A stretch of 64,000 bases of DNA from Lachnospiraceae bacterium (GTDB taxonomy: Bacteria; Bacillota; Clostridia; Lachnospirales; Lachnospiraceae), in assembly GCA_021202465.1 (NCBI GenBank), contig JAJQCZ010000024.1, positions 27,974 through 91,973 on the forward strand, read 5' to 3'. How positions within the stretch are numbered: the stretch's first letter is position 1; each line of letters opens with the position of its first letter. Shown here in pieces: positions 43,496 to 53,082 of this stretch. A program made the translations under genes and the position numbers. The notes beneath the pieces were generated by a model that worked only from the letters and a program-made list of their open reading frames with translations, was not told the DNA's origin and did no database searches.

Positions 43496-43633
43496 CAGAC
43501 GCATCTTCAGAAGCGCGGCCGGGCCGTTTGCCTGATTGGATTTTTGCATAGTTGTCTGCGTTGACAGGGAGAGCGGCAGGAACTATACTGACAGAAAACT
43601 GAGGCCGATGTAGCCTGTAAGGGCAGGGAAGGG

Positions 43634-44194
43634 ATGAACGAGAGGATGAGAAGTCAGAGTAAACGGGAAGAACTGGAGGCGCGTATCGCGGAGCTTCCGC
43701 TGCTGGAATATGGATTCCTGAAAACAGACCAGGTGAAATTTCTGGACAGAGTCCGTACGGTATGCCGGGAGGAATGTCCGCAGTACGGAACCTCCTGGGC
43801 CTGTCCTCCCGCTGTGGGAACAGTCGAGGAATGCCGGGCGCGCTGCCAGGCCTACACCGATGTGATGATCTTCTCCACGATGACAGAGGTGCAGGATATC
43901 ACCAATCTGGAGGAGACTCTGGCCACCCGGGAGAGTCTGGAAGTGATAGCGCGGGCTCTGCGGGAGATCCTGCGGGAGCTTTTCGGCGACTGTCTGATGC
44001 TCTCCACGGAATCCTGTGCTGTCTGCGCGCGCTGCACTTACCCGGATGCACCCTGCCGCCACCCGGAGCGTATGCTCCCCTGCGTGGAGAGCTACGGCAT
44101 CCTGGTGACGGATCTGGCGGAGAAAGCGGGCATGACTTTCTTCGAGGATTATAATACGGTCGTGTGGTTCGGGGCGGCGTTTTTTAAAGAATAA
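43634..44194 (+). CDS. DUF2284 cysteine-rich metal-binding protein
   Basis: A 186-aa protein of the DUF2284 family. It carries about ten cysteines in the patterns CREECPQYGTSWACPP and CAVCARCTYPDAPCRHPERMLPC, which probably bind an Fe-S cluster or other metal. Function of the family is not established. AGGGAAGGG lies close to the ATG; the Met at residue 5 is a possible alternative start. The 3' end overlaps the convergent transporter gene by 11 bases. Confidence 0.87.
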   Translation: MNERMRSQSKREELEARIAELPLLEYGFLKTDQVKFLDRVRTVCREECPQYGTSWACPPAVGTVEECRARCQAYTDVMIFSTMTEVQDITNLEETLATRESLEVIARALREILRELFGDCLMLSTESCAVCARCTYPDAPCRHPERMLPCVESYGILVTDLAEKAGMTFFEDYNTVVWFGAAFFKE

Positions 44195-45440
44195 GACTGT
44201 ATACGTTGAGAACAGCCATGATCGCCAGAACAAGCAGGTTAATGATAGAGACGGCGAACAGTTCTACGAACAGCTTGTTTTGAGGGAAGTGTGTGTCGGC
44301 ATCCTTTTGCTGAGCAACGCCGGCCATGATCAGAGCGCCCGTGGTGGAGATGGGAGTGTAGCCAGCGATGGTGCCGCCGATGACAACCATTGTAACCAGA
44401 TAGACGCCGTCAGCCCCGATGCTGGTTGCGAGGCTGCCGCAGATAGGGACCAGTGTGGGGAACACAACACCGAGACCGGAACTGAAGAACGACATGACAC
44501 CGGCAAGAATTGCCATGATGGGAGCCGCGTTTTTGGGACCCATGATCGCCTCCATCGAAGAGACCATCAGATCGATTCCACCGGACAGGGAGACGACATT
44601 CATGAGCATACCAACGCCCATGACCATGAGGATCACATTCCAGGGAATATGAGTGATGGCCTTCTTCTCGTTTCCGCCGCCGACAATGACCAGGATGGTG
44701 CCAATCAGGAAGCCTGTCAGCCCGACATTCCAGGAGAGAATGAGGACGCCGAAGGCCATGAGAACCAGACCCACCAGAGAGAGCCACTGCTGCCATGTAA
44801 AGGCAGGAAGCTTTTCTTTGTCAGAAACAGAGATTGCCTTCTCGACATGCCATCCTTTGTAGTAGATGTAAACGAGAATAGCAGTGATGACAGTTGTGAC
44901 AAAGGTACACACCATGATGGGCACGGTGCTGCTGGCGAGTCCCTGTTCCTCCATCAGACTGCTGACGACCGCTGACTCCGGGGTCAGTGGGCTCATTCGT
45001 CCGGCCATGGCGCCCATATCCCCGATAATGGATACCATGATAGGGTTGATTCCTGCGGACAGGGAGATGGGAATCGCGATGACGGGAATGATGGCCAGGC
45101 AGGGTATGGAACCGGGACCGGCAGCGCTGAGGGCCATACCGATCAGGAACATGACGATGGGGATGGCACGGGCCGGAACCAGATTGACCAGCTTGCGCGC
45201 CATCAGTTCCAGCGTGCCGTTTTCCTGGATGATGGCAAAAAGATACGTAACACCCACCATCTGGACAAACAGAGACGTGCCGAACCCGGACACCACCTGA
45301 GATGCGGTGATGGTATCGTTGTAGATGATACTCAGGATCATGGAAAATCCGATACACAGGATGCCGACGTTGACGCTGCGGGTAAAGCCGATGATGATGG
45401 CGGCGACCAGCAGAATAAGTGATAACAGACCTAAATTCAT
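44184..45440 (-). CDS. SLC13/MatC-type carboxylate transporter
   Basis: A 418-aa membrane protein with about 11-12 spans. The N-terminal half (GFTRSVNVGILCIGFSMIL, SAAGPGSIPCLAIIPVIAIP) resembles the MatC dicarboxylate carrier domain, and the overall fold is that of SLC13/ion transporter permeases. It likely imports a di- or tricarboxylate with cations. It is followed upstream by the lactonase gene on the same strand (33 bases between them), so both are likely one operon. Confidence 0.82.
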   Translation of the reverse strand: MNLGLLSLILLVAAIIIGFTRSVNVGILCIGFSMILSIIYNDTITASQVVSGFGTSLFVQMVGVTYLFAIIQENGTLELMARKLVNLVPARAIPIVMFLIGMALSAAGPGSIPCLAIIPVIAIPISLSAGINPIMVSIIGDMGAMAGRMSPLTPESAVVSSLMEEQGLASSTVPIMVCTFVTTVITAILVYIYYKGWHVEKAISVSDKEKLPAFTWQQWLSLVGLVLMAFGVLILSWNVGLTGFLIGTILVIVGGGNEKKAITHIPWNVILMVMGVGMLMNVVSLSGGIDLMVSSMEAIMGPKNAAPIMAILAGVMSFFSSGLGVVFPTLVPICGSLATSIGADGVYLVTMVVIGGTIAGYTPISTTGALIMAGVAQQKDADTHFPQNKLFVELFAVSIINLLVLAIMAVLNVYSLIL

Positions 45441-45472
45441 ACTAATACCTCTCTTCTCTCTAAAAATAGCCG

Positions 45473-46510
45473 TTACTGAAATACAACACAGACGGGGCTT
45501 TCTGTTTGGATGATTCTGTGTGTGGGAATCAACTCGCCGGTGGAAGAATTAAAAGAAAATTCAACAATGGTATCGCTGTCCTCATTTGCTACATAGCAGA
45601 GGCCATTCGGGGCGAAGCAGAAAAACCGCGGTGTCCGGCCAAGGCACGGGTAGAAACCGGTGTTCTTCAGATAACCTGTGAGGGCGTCAATGTGGTAGAC
45701 GGCGATGCTGTCCGTGTAGCGGTTGGAGACAAGAACCCATTGTCCGCTGGGATCGATCATGACTTCGCTGGCATCAGAATACCCGGTGACAGTTTCCGGG
45801 ACGGTACTCAACTCCTGCAGAGCTTTCATTTGTCCGTTCTGCTCATCAAACTGGAAATACAGAACCTTGTTTCCCTTTTCCTCGCACATATACAGCCAGT
45901 GATTGTTGGGATGCATGGCAGCGTGACGCGGTTCGTCCCAGGTACGGGACAGAAACTGAGATGTCTGAGTAAAGGTGCCATTCTCCGGATTGTAGCGAAG
46001 CACGCGCATCTGTCCGAAACCATGGACGCGGCTCTGGGCGCAGGCGAAGAGATAATTTCTGGTTTGATCCCAGAGACACTGATGGATGGTAGAGACATCA
46101 CCTTCCTTCTTGCCCTCATAGGTATAGCGGGCGACCACCTCGCCCAGCGCACCGTCCTCCCGGCGGTTCAGGGTGCACAACGTTCCTCCCTGCAGGGTGG
46201 CGACAATGACGCGGCGGTTGCCCCGGTCCACTGTAATATCCACAGGATTTCTTCCCCCGATATTCACGGTGTTCATGTGTTCCAGGGTGTGGTCCGGGAG
46301 AATCCGGTAGCTGGAGACCTGTGTGGTATCTCCATGGACGGAATATAGAAATTTTCCTTCCTGATCCACTGCCTGGAAGGATGGATTGGGCTCCGTATAG
46401 AGACACTGGAGCTCCTGCCATTCTCCGTCAGGCAGAATTTCGTAGGTTTTCAATCCCCGCCCGTGTGCATTTCTCTCTTTAGTCGTGCGGCAGCCAACAT
46501 AAGCGTACAT
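45473..46510 (-). CDS. Lactonase-family beta-propeller protein (6-phosphogluconolactonase/carboxymuconate cyclase-like)
   Basis: A 345-aa seven-bladed propeller of the Pgl/3-carboxymuconate cyclase family: YAYVGCRTTKE at the start, GGRNPVDITVDRGNRRVIVA and a VSNRYTDSIAVYHID blade, and PRFFCFAPNGLCYVANEDSDTIVEF near the end. It would hydrolyse a sugar-acid or related lactone; no signal peptide. With the carboxylate transporter downstream it suggests uptake and opening of an organic acid or lactone. Binding site GAGGAGGAAC before ATG at 46510. Confidence 0.83.
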   Translation of the reverse strand: MYAYVGCRTTKERNAHGRGLKTYEILPDGEWQELQCLYTEPNPSFQAVDQEGKFLYSVHGDTTQVSSYRILPDHTLEHMNTVNIGGRNPVDITVDRGNRRVIVATLQGGTLCTLNRREDGALGEVVARYTYEGKKEGDVSTIHQCLWDQTRNYLFACAQSRVHGFGQMRVLRYNPENGTFTQTSQFLSRTWDEPRHAAMHPNNHWLYMCEEKGNKVLYFQFDEQNGQMKALQELSTVPETVTGYSDASEVMIDPSGQWVLVSNRYTDSIAVYHIDALTGYLKNTGFYPCLGRTPRFFCFAPNGLCYVANEDSDTIVEFSFNSSTGELIPTHRIIQTESPVCVVFQ

Positions 46511-46658
46511 ACAGTTCCTCCTCGTTTTTTGACCGTATGGTCATCACGGCTCCCCTGAAAGGGGTCATTTCTTTTTCCTATTTAAAAATATCATAGAAGG
46601 AATAGGAACGGAAATTCATCTTTTGACTGGGGCCCCCATTCCCAAATGGAATGGGGGA

Positions 46659-46700
46659 AAAGAAAAAGGACCGGAGCGTGCCTTTACGGGCTTCGGTTCC
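46659..46700 (-). terminator. Terminator of the tandem LysR genes
   Basis: On the minus strand GGAACCGAAGC pairs with GCTCCGGTCC, followed by TTTTTCTTTT. A second hairpin (CCCCCATTCC / GGAATGGGGG, 46633-46657) follows. Confidence 0.75.
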
Positions 46701-46721
46701 GATCCTGTGGTGAAAGCGCCA

Positions 46722-47595
46722 TCATGGGCAGGATATGCGAAAATAGGTCTGGATAAATTCGATCAATTCAGTGAATTCTTCAGATTGGTAGTGATTTTCG
46801 GGCCACATAAGCCATACGCGGCGGGAAATAGGGTTTCCCTGCCGATCAAAGGCAGGGATTTTTTGTATCTTTGTTTCGTCAATACGCCAGCTGGTACCGA
46901 ACAAAAAACAGATTCCCAGGCCGCTTTCAACCATTTCCAGTGCAATATCCGGATAAGGAACGCGCTGGGATGGACGGGGCACATTGCCGAATTGCTGTTT
47001 CCACCATTGGTCGATCAGCTGTTTTACGACAGGATTGTAATATGTTTCAATCAGGGGGAAAACGGGAAGCTCTTCCGGCTGCATGCTTTGCGGTGCGGCG
47101 ATGAACAGTCCTTCGTCAAGCAGCTGTGACCGGTGGCCGGGGAAAGGGTAATCTCCGCATATGATTCCCATATCGACGGTACCGTTTGTCAGATGCTGAA
47201 GAATGATATCGCTGGAATATGAAAGAGTTTGAATTTGAAGCTGGTCATATTGATCCCGATATTTTTTCAGCAGCCGTGCCATGTGCAGCCGCGCAAAGGA
47301 ATTGGGAACTCCGATTCGAAGCAGCTCTCTGGTCTTTTTACTTTCGGAGAGATAAGCGCGGACTTCCTCCATGAATTTCTGGTGAGCGATCGCCTTTTGA
47401 AACAGATATTTCCCGTTTTCTGTAAAAATAATGCCCTGACTGCTTCTTTTTACGATTTCAGTTCCCAATTCGTCTTCAATCGCACTGAGGCGCTTGGTCA
47501 GAGCCGACTGTGTGATGAAGAGTGCTTCGGCAGCCTGTGTGATGCTTTTTTTTCTCATAGAGAACCTGTATGATTTCCCAGTCTTTATCTCTCAT
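46722..47595 (-). CDS. LysR-family regulator with an apparent frameshift near the N-terminus
   Basis: The body (from 47558) is an open LysR protein: KKSITQAAEALFITQSALTKRLSAIEDELG and a full effector domain. Its natural start lies upstream in another frame: ATG at 47595, overlapping the stop of the preceding LysR gene (ATGAGAGATAA), encodes MRDKDWEIIQVLYEKK, which matches the MKDSDWNILYELHKN start of its neighbour. The two parts are separated by one base in an A8 run (47546-47553 on the plus strand). With A7 the protein would be continuous. So it is a mutation, slippage site or sequence error. The ATG at 47558 has no binding site. Confidence 0.8.
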
Positions 47596-48469
47596 CTCTT
47601 CTTTCGTCATCCATTTCTTTTTCTATGAAATAAATGAAATCAAGGAGTTCGTTATCCAGCTGCTTACTTCGCGGATAAACAAACCAGGTATTTCTTGTGA
47701 CAGGGGTGCCGTCCCGATACGTCATGGGAGTGAGCACCAGGTGCAGTTCATTCTCAAATCCATGAGGGAGGAAACAGCAGGTATATCCGTCGCCCCGATG
47801 GATGACCTGCCAGGCGAAATCAATGTAGCCGACGGACATTTCCTTCGGGATGTCGGTCCCGAAGCGGTCCTGCCACCAATCGGCAAAGAGATGGCGGGTT
47901 TGTTCATTGGTGCTGTACCCGATTCGCTGCATCGAGGGGAGGTTGTCCAGATCGATCAGCTCGCGGGTGACCAGAAAGGCCTGATTCTGCGCGATTCGTT
48001 TCTGGTAAACTGCGCCCTCATAGTCACCCCGGACGAATCCCACATCCACCGTTCCATCGAGAACGCGGCGGAAGAGGAGGTTGCTGGGTTCGTTGATGAC
48101 CTGAAAGGTCACCTGAGGTTGCTGATTTCGATATTTCAGAAGAAGATCCGTCAGTGTGTATTTGCTGAAGGTATAGGAGGAACCGATGGTGATGACGGTC
48201 TGTTTTGAGGTGCGGAGGGCAGAGAGCTCCTGTCGGGTTTCTTCCATGAACTGCAGATACATCCCGGCTCGCTCCGCCAGGCAGTCTCCCTCGGGGGTAA
48301 AAGAGAGACCTTTGGGAGTACGGAGGAGTATCTTTACCTGAAATTCTTCCTCCATCGCGTGGATGCGCTTGGTCAGAGCCGGCTGCGTCGTATATAGAAG
48401 TGCAGCGACCTTTGTCATATTGGGATTTTTATGCAGTTCGTATAAAATATTCCAGTCCGAATCCTTCAT
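47585..48469 (-). CDS. LysR-family transcriptional regulator
   Basis: A 294-aa LysR protein with an unusual first helix (MKDSDWNILYELHKNPNMTKVAALLYTTQPALTKRI) and a C-terminal effector domain. Binding site AGGAGGCTCC before the ATG at 48469. Overlaps the start of the following LysR gene, with which it shares the same N-terminal pattern, so they look like a recent tandem duplication or a paired regulator set. The neighbouring transporter/lactonase and aconitase genes are likely targets. Confidence 0.9.
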   Translation of the reverse strand: MKDSDWNILYELHKNPNMTKVAALLYTTQPALTKRIHAMEEEFQVKILLRTPKGLSFTPEGDCLAERAGMYLQFMEETRQELSALRTSKQTVITIGSSYTFSKYTLTDLLLKYRNQQPQVTFQVINEPSNLLFRRVLDGTVDVGFVRGDYEGAVYQKRIAQNQAFLVTRELIDLDNLPSMQRIGYSTNEQTRHLFADWWQDRFGTDIPKEMSVGYIDFAWQVIHRGDGYTCCFLPHGFENELHLVLTPMTYRDGTPVTRNTWFVYPRSKQLDNELLDFIYFIEKEMDDERRDER

Positions 48470-48599
48470 CGCGGAGCCTCCTGCTTTGTTTGATTTCCCT
48501 GAATCCGTGTATCATTGAAGACAAAAGAATTTGCCTGGCATTATTGTTTGTATTCTACCAGATTTCTACAGACACAGCAAGAAAGCGTCATGGATCGAT

Positions 48600-48632
48600 C
48601 CCCCCCGCGAGAGCAGGGGGACCGGGTTTTTC
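48600..48632. terminator. GC hairpin between lysR and aconitase
   Basis: CCCCC pairs with GGGGG around GCGAGAGCA, then ACCGGGTTTTT on the plus strand. It lies 17 bases beyond the aconitase stop codon (48649) but lacks a T run on the minus strand, so it is a doubtful terminator for that gene. Confidence 0.35.
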
Positions 48633-48648
48633 AGAAGAAGGACGCAGA

Positions 48649-50610
48649 TCAGGCTTCCTCCAGCTCCGCCAGTTGATTTCGGAGATAGCGGAGCTGACCG
48701 CCGCTTAAAACGACATCGATCTCGTTTTCCGACAGATCCAGAGTTACGTAGAATGTCTTGCCCTTCGTCACGTTTCGTACGGCGACGCGCCGGGTCGGAA
48801 TCTGTTCTGTAAGGTGCTCGATCTCCAGCACATCCATCTGGTCGATTAAGTCGTAGGAAGCAGGATCCTCGAACAGCATGGGAATGATGCCGTGGTTTAC
48901 CAGATTGCCTTTGTGAATGCGGGCGATGCTCTTGGCGATCACACATTTGACGCCCAGATACATGGGATTGATGGCTGCATGCTCCCGGGAGGAGCCCTGT
49001 CCATAATTTTCCCCGCCGACAATGATGCTCTGCCCCATCTCTTTGGCGCGGGCGGCGAAGGTGGGATCATAGCGGTGGTAGCAATACTGGCTCATCAGTG
49101 GAATGTTGGAGCGCATGGAGGAAAACTCAGCACTGGCAGGGGTAATGTCATCGGTGGATACGTTGTCCCGTGCTTTGAGGCTGACACCGGCAATCAGATG
49201 CTCCTCCGGCGCTTCAGGAACCGGCAGAAACTGAATGTTGGGGCCGCGGGTGATTTCCACTTTCTGCGCCTCCTCCGGGGGCAGCGGCTCGATGAACAGG
49301 GAATTATCAACCAGATAAGTATCCGGCTCATGGATGGTATCCAGGCGGGCAACATCCGCCCCCAGGATATCCTCCGCCGCCGCGAAGGTTCCGGTGATGG
49401 CTGTAGCTGCAGCGCTTTCAGGGCTCACGAGGTAGATCTCGGCGGTCGGATTGCCGGCGCGTCCCTTGAAATTGCGGTTGGAGGTACGCACGGCGACACC
49501 GTTGGTGGGCGGCGTCTGACCGATGGCACAGCAGGGGCCGCAGGAGATTTCCAGCATGCGCACACCGGCAGCGAGGAGCATGTCGATGTAGCCGTCGCGC
49601 AGGAGCTCGCGGTAGGTTTGCCGGGAGGCGACGGCACAGGTGCAGCTGACGTCCTCATGAACATGGTGTCCCTTAAAGACCAGTGCAGCGCGCGCTACAT
49701 CCGAGTAGCTGGTGTTAGTGCAGCTGCCGATAAATACCTGCTGAACTTTCTTTTTCTCGGCTTCCCGCAGAGGAATGACATTGTCCGGCTGATGCGGGCA
49801 GGAGATCAGCGGTTCCAGTTCACTCAGATCAAGCTCGATGCGCTCGTCATATTCGGCATCTTCGTCCGGCAGGAGTTCTACATAGTCCTCCGCACGTCCC
49901 TGTGCCGTCAGGAATCTTCGCACCTGTTCGTCGGCAGGGAAGATGGAGGAGGTGGCGCCCATTTCTGCGCCCATGTTGGCGATCGTGGCGCGGGCCGGGA
50001 CCTCCAGGCTGGCCGCACCGGAGCCCACGTATTCGTAGACATTTCCCAGGCCGCCCTTGATGCTCACGCGGTGCAGCATTTCCAGGATGACCTCCTTCGT
50101 ATTGCAGCCGGGACGCAAATTTCCTGTAAGGCGGACCTGTACGACACGCGGCATCTTCAGACGCATGGGGACGCCGGTCATGGCTGTGGCGACATCCATA
50201 CCGCCGACACCGATGCAGAGCATGCCGATAGAACCTCCGTGCGGCGTGTGGCTGTCTCCGCCCATGCTGATCTTGCCGGGCACACCGAAACGGGCGACGT
50301 GCAGTGTGTGGCAGATGCCGTTTCCGGGGCGCGAAACATAGACACCGAATTTCTTCGCAGCGGACTGCAGATAAATATGGTCGTCCGGCGTCATATTGTT
50401 GACATAGAGCAGGTTGTGATCGAGATAGCTGACGGAGCACTCTGTACGCACCCGGTCCAGTTCCAGTGCCTCGAAGGCCAGATAGGTCATGACTGCGTTA
50501 ATGTCGTGTGTCAGAGTCTGGTCGATCTTGAGGAAGACCTCCTCACCGGGGACCAGGCTGCCCTTTACATAGTGTGATTCGATGATTTTGCGTGTCAGAG
50601 ATTTTCCCAT
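48649..50610 (-). CDS. acnA: Aconitate hydratase (aconitase)
   Basis: A 653-aa aconitase/homoaconitase-family enzyme. The Fe-S ligands appear as the SCTNTSYSD and SCGPCCAIGQTPPTNG cysteines; the swivel domain carries SRE in GQGSSREHAA near residue 560. It would isomerise citrate to isocitrate or act on a similar tricarboxylate. This is the shorter, mitochondrial-like type. The start at 50610 has AGGAGA upstream. Flanked by LysR genes and near a carboxylate carrier, it may serve organic acid use rather than the main TCA cycle; that is inference. Confidence 0.9.
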   Translation of the reverse strand: MGKSLTRKIIESHYVKGSLVPGEEVFLKIDQTLTHDINAVMTYLAFEALELDRVRTECSVSYLDHNLLYVNNMTPDDHIYLQSAAKKFGVYVSRPGNGICHTLHVARFGVPGKISMGGDSHTPHGGSIGMLCIGVGGMDVATAMTGVPMRLKMPRVVQVRLTGNLRPGCNTKEVILEMLHRVSIKGGLGNVYEYVGSGAASLEVPARATIANMGAEMGATSSIFPADEQVRRFLTAQGRAEDYVELLPDEDAEYDERIELDLSELEPLISCPHQPDNVIPLREAEKKKVQQVFIGSCTNTSYSDVARAALVFKGHHVHEDVSCTCAVASRQTYRELLRDGYIDMLLAAGVRMLEISCGPCCAIGQTPPTNGVAVRTSNRNFKGRAGNPTAEIYLVSPESAAATAITGTFAAAEDILGADVARLDTIHEPDTYLVDNSLFIEPLPPEEAQKVEITRGPNIQFLPVPEAPEEHLIAGVSLKARDNVSTDDITPASAEFSSMRSNIPLMSQYCYHRYDPTFAARAKEMGQSIIVGGENYGQGSSREHAAINPMYLGVKCVIAKSIARIHKGNLVNHGIIPMLFEDPASYDLIDQMDVLEIEHLTEQIPTRRVAVRNVTKGKTFYVTLDLSENEIDVVLSGGQLRYLRNQLAELEEA

Positions 50611-50779
50611 GTCGATGTCTCCTGTCATTCTTTTTAATGACGGCCAATGGTTTTATGGCGTTTTCTTTTGTGTTGTCTGCGGACTGTGCAGACGACTGGT
50701 ACGACAAGTATAACGTTTTTGAGGCGTCTTGTGGCATGGCAATCTGTTATCGTGCTATTCCAAAGAGGAATGGCTGAAT

Positions 50780-51745
50780 TTAAATGGGCAGCGGAAGAAC
50801 CCGACAGGGCTCCAGCTGCAGGGCGGGACAGGTGGAGGCGATCCGTTTGGTTGTGTCGATCAGATGACGCGCTGCGAGGGAGAGGGGACGATCCTTCTTC
50901 CAGGATACGGTCAGAGTCCGCTTAAAGGGTGGAGCTTCCAGCGTACAGAAAACCGGCGCGACCGGGTAGCTCTCATTCATGTTTCGCACCGTGATGATGG
51001 CGAATCCCATTCCCTGCGAGGCCAGAATGACGGCGGTGGAGGGATTGACGGTTTCCAGAATCGTTTTGGGCTGGATCTGGAAGCGGTCAAAGATCTGCTG
51101 TGCGGCCCGGTAGAGTCCCTGACCGTGGGTGGCAGAGATAAAAGGAATGTCCTGAAGCACCTCGGGGGGAATCTGGTAGAGTACGCCGGGCTGCGGAGAG
51201 AGTTCTTTTCCGCGGAAGAGGGGATGACTGGATGGCATGACGATCATCAGCTCTTCTTCTCCGATTGCTTCGAAATCGATGCCGGGCGTCAGGATGGGAA
51301 GGGTGCTGATCAGGGCGAGGTCGATGGTTTCTTTGACCAGAAGCTGTTCCAGTTCTGTACTGTCCCCCTCCAGAATCTGCAGGGAGATGCCGGGATAGTT
51401 TTCCAGATAGACGGGAAGAATATGAGGGAGCCAGGTCGCGCTGCGACTGCTGGGGGTGCCGATGATCAGGCGCCCTTTTTTCATGTTGGCGATCTCCTCC
51501 ATCTCCCGATCCACCTGCTGCTTCATGGCCAGGACGTTTTTCATGCCTTCGATATACCGTTCCCCTGCGTATGTCAGGCGGATGGGCGTGGTGCTGCGGT
51601 CAAACAGTTTGACGCCCAGTTCTTTTTCCAGGTTGCCGATGCTTTTTGTTAGTGCCGGCTGAGAAACAAAACATTTCTCCGCGGCCCGGGAGAAGCTCCT
51701 CTGTTCAGCGACGGCACAGACGTAGTGAAAACGGGTAAATTCCAT
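50780..51745 (-). CDS. LysR-family transcriptional regulator
   Basis: A 321-aa LysR protein with the classical N-terminus MEFTRFHYVCAVAEQRSFSRAAEKCFVSQPALTKSI. It is divergent from the C45/Dpp operon and upstream of the aconitase gene on the same strand (169 bases), so it could control either or both. A palindrome at 51843-51861 in the divergent region is a possible operator. Confidence 0.92.
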   Translation of the reverse strand: MEFTRFHYVCAVAEQRSFSRAAEKCFVSQPALTKSIGNLEKELGVKLFDRSTTPIRLTYAGERYIEGMKNVLAMKQQVDREMEEIANMKKGRLIIGTPSSRSATWLPHILPVYLENYPGISLQILEGDSTELEQLLVKETIDLALISTLPILTPGIDFEAIGEEELMIVMPSSHPLFRGKELSPQPGVLYQIPPEVLQDIPFISATHGQGLYRAAQQIFDRFQIQPKTILETVNPSTAVILASQGMGFAIITVRNMNESYPVAPVFCTLEAPPFKRTLTVSWKKDRPLSLAARHLIDTTKRIASTCPALQLEPCRVLPLPI

Positions 51746-51842
51746 GTAATTCCTCCAGAAATATCAGGCGTTCCACGCGGAAATGGGTGTGAACAGGCTG
51801 ATAGTGCGGCTTGTACGCGTTCTGCCCTCTGTCATGAAAAAA

Positions 51843-51861
51843 AGTTATCGCGCGATTAACT
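51843..51861. promoter_or_regulatory. Palindromic site in the lysR / C45 divergent region
   Basis: AGTTATCGCGCGATTAACT is an almost perfect palindrome with one extra T. It lies just upstream of the predicted C45 operon promoter and could be the LysR operator. Confidence 0.45.
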
Positions 51862-51871
51862 CAAAAGGTAT

Positions 51872-51901
51872 TAGACAGAAAATAAAAGATACGATTATAA
51901 T
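51872..51901 (+). promoter_or_regulatory. Promoter of the C45/Dpp operon
   Basis: TAGACA at 51872-51877, an 18-base spacer and TATAAT at 51896-51901, ahead of the first C45 gene. Confidence 0.55.
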
Positions 51902-51984
51902 ATTTTTAACAATTTAAGAAAAAAGATATCATAAAAAGAAACAGATTGCAACCGGTATTTTCCCGGGAAAGAGAGGAGGAGAAG

Positions 51985-53061
51985 ATGGCGCGTTCCTTTT
52001 TTGATCATTATGTCTTTGAAGGTCCTCCCCGCGCTTTGGGGCAGCAGCATGGGGAAGCGCTGCGTGAACAGATTCGGGCGCATCTGCAGTTGTTGTATGA
52101 TCGGGGTCGACGTTATTCCGATATGAGCCGTGAGGAGCTTCTTGAAACGGCCGGTCGCTTTGAAAATTATATCCGGCAATATACCCCTGACTTCTTCGAA
52201 GAGATTCAGGGACTGGCGGAGGGGGCAGGGATTCAGCCGGATGAGGCGCTGTTCCTGCAGTGCAAGCCGGAAATAGTCCATCTGAATCATCCCGGCGGCT
52301 CTCATTTTAAAAATACGGCGTTTGCAGTGGGAACTACGCATACAGCGGAAGCAAAGATGTACAGCGCCCTGAACATGGATATGGCAGGAGATTTTGAACC
52401 GTTTACCAATGTGATCACGCTGAAAGCGGAGGGAAAGCCACAGGTCATGATGCTTCTTCCGGCCGGGATGATCAGCTACCAGGGCTGTAACGATCGGGGG
52501 ATGGGCGTCAGCAGCAATTATCTGATCTGTGAGGGCTGGAAGATCGGCGTCCCCGGTTATCTGATCACCCGGCTTCTGCTGGAGCAGGAAAGCTATGAGG
52601 AAGCGCTGAAAACGATCACCCGGCTGGATTTTTCCTCACCCCGCAGCTACCTGATCTGTCATAGGGACGGAAAAATTGTCGGGGTAGAGACGACGCCGGA
52701 ACGGGCAGCGATCCGGGAAGAAAGAAGCGGCATACGAATACATACGAATCACTATGTGAATCCGCAGATGGTTTCGTCAGAGAAAAGCTCTGATTATGAA
52801 TACACAGACTCTCAATGCCGTATGAAGCGGATGGAGGAACTGCTGCAGGAGTATGAGGGGCGGATTGATTCCTTTGCTATCCGTCGTTTCCTCAGAGATC
52901 ATCTGGGTGAGCCGCATTGCCTGTGCTTGCATCCCGACCCGCCGAATCATTACGCACATACCTTCGCCTCTCTCATCATGAACCTGACGGATGGAGTGAT
53001 GGAGGTCTGTATGGGAAATCCCTGCTGCAATGAATACGCCTCATATGAATTTATCTATTGA
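51985..53061 (+). CDS. C45-type Ntn hydrolase homologue lacking the nucleophilic Cys
   Basis: A 358-aa protein of the C45 / acyl-CoA:6-aminopenicillanate acyltransferase-like family (opening YVFEGPPRALGQQHGEALREQI; FEEIQGLAEGAGI). In active members a Cys becomes the N-terminal nucleophile after self-cleavage; the paralogue at 60484 shows it in NECTAF (Cys105). The aligned position here is FKNTAF (Asn110), so the nucleophile is missing or shifted. It may be a non-catalytic or altered paralogue. The start at 51985 has GGAGGAGAAG upstream. First gene of the 52-64 kb operon. Confidence 0.82.
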   Translation: MARSFFDHYVFEGPPRALGQQHGEALREQIRAHLQLLYDRGRRYSDMSREELLETAGRFENYIRQYTPDFFEEIQGLAEGAGIQPDEALFLQCKPEIVHLNHPGGSHFKNTAFAVGTTHTAEAKMYSALNMDMAGDFEPFTNVITLKAEGKPQVMMLLPAGMISYQGCNDRGMGVSSNYLICEGWKIGVPGYLITRLLLEQESYEEALKTITRLDFSSPRSYLICHRDGKIVGVETTPERAAIREERSGIRIHTNHYVNPQMVSSEKSSDYEYTDSQCRMKRMEELLQEYEGRIDSFAIRRFLRDHLGEPHCLCLHPDPPNHYAHTFASLIMNLTDGVMEVCMGNPCCNEYASYEFIY

Positions 53062-53082
53062 ACCGGAGAAAGGAGGGGACAC

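Noticed and set aside
47223..48208. Plus-strand reading frames over the tandem LysR genes
   Set aside because: They lie antisense to clear LysR proteins and have no recognisable domains or start signals.
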